From Datnioides undecimradiatus (taxonomy: Eukaryota > Chordata > Actinopteri > Lobotiformes > Datnioididae), in NCBI GenBank assembly GCA_008933995.1, contig WARS01000026.1, positions 1,626,501 to 1,690,500 of the forward strand: DNA of 64,000 nt, written 5' to 3'. A program made the translations under genes and the position numbers. The notes below the pieces were generated by a model. It did not search any database. It was not told the DNA's origin and worked only from the letters and a program-made list of their open reading frames with translations. Shown here in pieces: positions 63,001 to 64,000 of this stretch; within the stretch, counting starts at the first letter, position 1; every line of letters starts with the position of its first letter.

Positions 63001-63942
63001 ATTCTTGGGAAAAGACTAGCGTCAGGGGTACTTTGGAATAGCAAAGAAGGCATGGAGACTAAACGTAAACCTTTCTCTATTGTTATACTACACTCCCCCC
63101 TTTTTGCTTGGAAAAACATAAGGCAATTCAATAAACATTTACTGCTTGAACAAGAGGGCGCTCACTCCTACTACCGTCTGTGGACTGGGGAGAACTGCGC
63201 ACCCACACGGCAGCTGGACTGAGGCTGGCCCGGTTTTGCTCTGTGGGTCGGTATTAAAATGAAGTGCTTGTGGCTGGTGTGCAGAGAGCACGGCATCTGA
63301 TATGGGGTCTGTAAATGGAAGCAGTAAAGGACGGAGACTCATTCCACCTCCTCATTTGGGGGAATTACGGTGACAAAGAGCAGGCCCAGCTAAACCAGCA
63401 GCATCCTGCCATACGTGTGTGCGCACGTACTTAAACACACATATGTATGTGGGCATGATAAAAAAACAAACACACACACGCACACACAAAAGAATTCTTC
63501 AGCCTCTCCGTTTGAACATGTCACTCATTGATTGCATGCTTCACAGTGAGTGAAGGAAAAAAAATATTATACCATGATTCAATAAAAGTCCAATCTAGTG
63601 GGTACACTGATTAAAATAGGAACACCTCACAAACCACAGACCTGCTTTGTTGGAGAGAACTTCCCAGAAACTCCCAGAGGAGGAAAAAAAACAGGGCAAA
63701 TTGTGGCGACAAAAAAAAAAAAAGATTGCCTTGCTCAAGAGGTTCTTCCTCACCGCCATGGCAGCAAAAGCCACAAAACAGTGGCAATACCTGCTTCCCA
63801 GGACTGGAAATACGAGCACTCCCCAAAATAAACCTTTAACTCTTGCCACCAGGCAAAAATGGGCACTAAATGGGGTTTTCAAAACAGCAACAGCTAAAAA
63901 TACAATATTGGTGGAGTGTGAGGTCCAGCAGCTGTGCGTGTG

Positions 63943-63984
63943 TGTGTGTGTGAGAAAGAGAGAGAGAGCGAGAGAGAGAGAAAA
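63943..63984. repeat. TG tract followed by (GA)n at the window edge
   Basis: A short TG tract passes into a GA-rich tract near the end of the window. Confidence 0.88.
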
Positions 63985-64000
63985 GAGAGGCTGGCATTTC

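Larger units (their letters stand above)
38578..64000 (-). other. prdm16: Long prdm16 intron (more than 25 kb, continues past the window)
   Basis: No upstream prdm16 exon was found on the minus strand: nothing resembles the ELRESS/GAGLG segment that precedes the visible PR exon. The intron is rich in CA/TG microsatellites. It holds one SINE, an exon-like stretch on the opposite strand at 49188-49283, and several repeat-poor blocks (49540-49720, 51000-51135, 52060-52690, 63130-63350) that are candidates for enhancers. Confidence 0.7.

Noticed and set aside
63139-63342. Upstream prdm16 exon near the window end
   Set aside because: The block is GC-rich and repeat-poor but shows no ELRESS/GAGLG-like PR-domain sequence in any minus-strand frame. 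At most it is a regulatory element.

Overview
The window is nuclear DNA from a ray-finned fish, probably an acanthomorph. The reasons are compact multi-exon vertebrate genes, dense CA/TG microsatellites in introns, a tRNA-derived SINE with a typical fish tail, and a C1q-domain gene of the kind expanded in teleosts. Gene names come from recalled human protein sequences; no database was searched.

Layout. (1) 1-647, plus strand: the last two coding exons of wrap73, a WD-repeat centrosome protein. (2) 3107-5684, minus strand: complete tprg1l (Mover, presynaptic), six coding exons, 281 residues, with a CpG-rich 5' end. (3) About 5.8-10.1 kb: AT-rich intergenic DNA with one decayed repeat. (4) 10188-11611, plus strand: a complete secreted coiled-coil and C1q-domain gene, five exons, 273 residues. 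(5) 13.1-64.0 kb, minus strand: most of prdm16. Fourteen coding exons (38577 down to 16430) join in frame into 1213 residues that carry part of the PR domain, seven zinc fingers, a CtBP-binding PLDLS motif, three more zinc fingers and the acidic C-terminus. About 3.3 kb of 3'UTR follows. The first exons lie beyond 64000, so 38.6-64 kb is intron.

How it fits together. Human 1p36.32 has PRDM16 - ARHGEF16 - MEGF6 - TPRG1L - WRAP73, and the three shared genes here keep their relative orientation. ARHGEF16 and MEGF6 are absent from between them and the C1q gene sits there instead. These neighbours do not form a pathway.

The most interesting signals are: a CpG-dense block inside the PR-domain region of prdm16 with a candidate alternative first exon that would splice in phase; a miR-133 8-mer site in the prdm16 3'UTR; CA-repeat tracts directly behind two prdm16 5' splice sites; and a diverged ~90-bp repeat with a palindromic core on both sides of the C1q gene.
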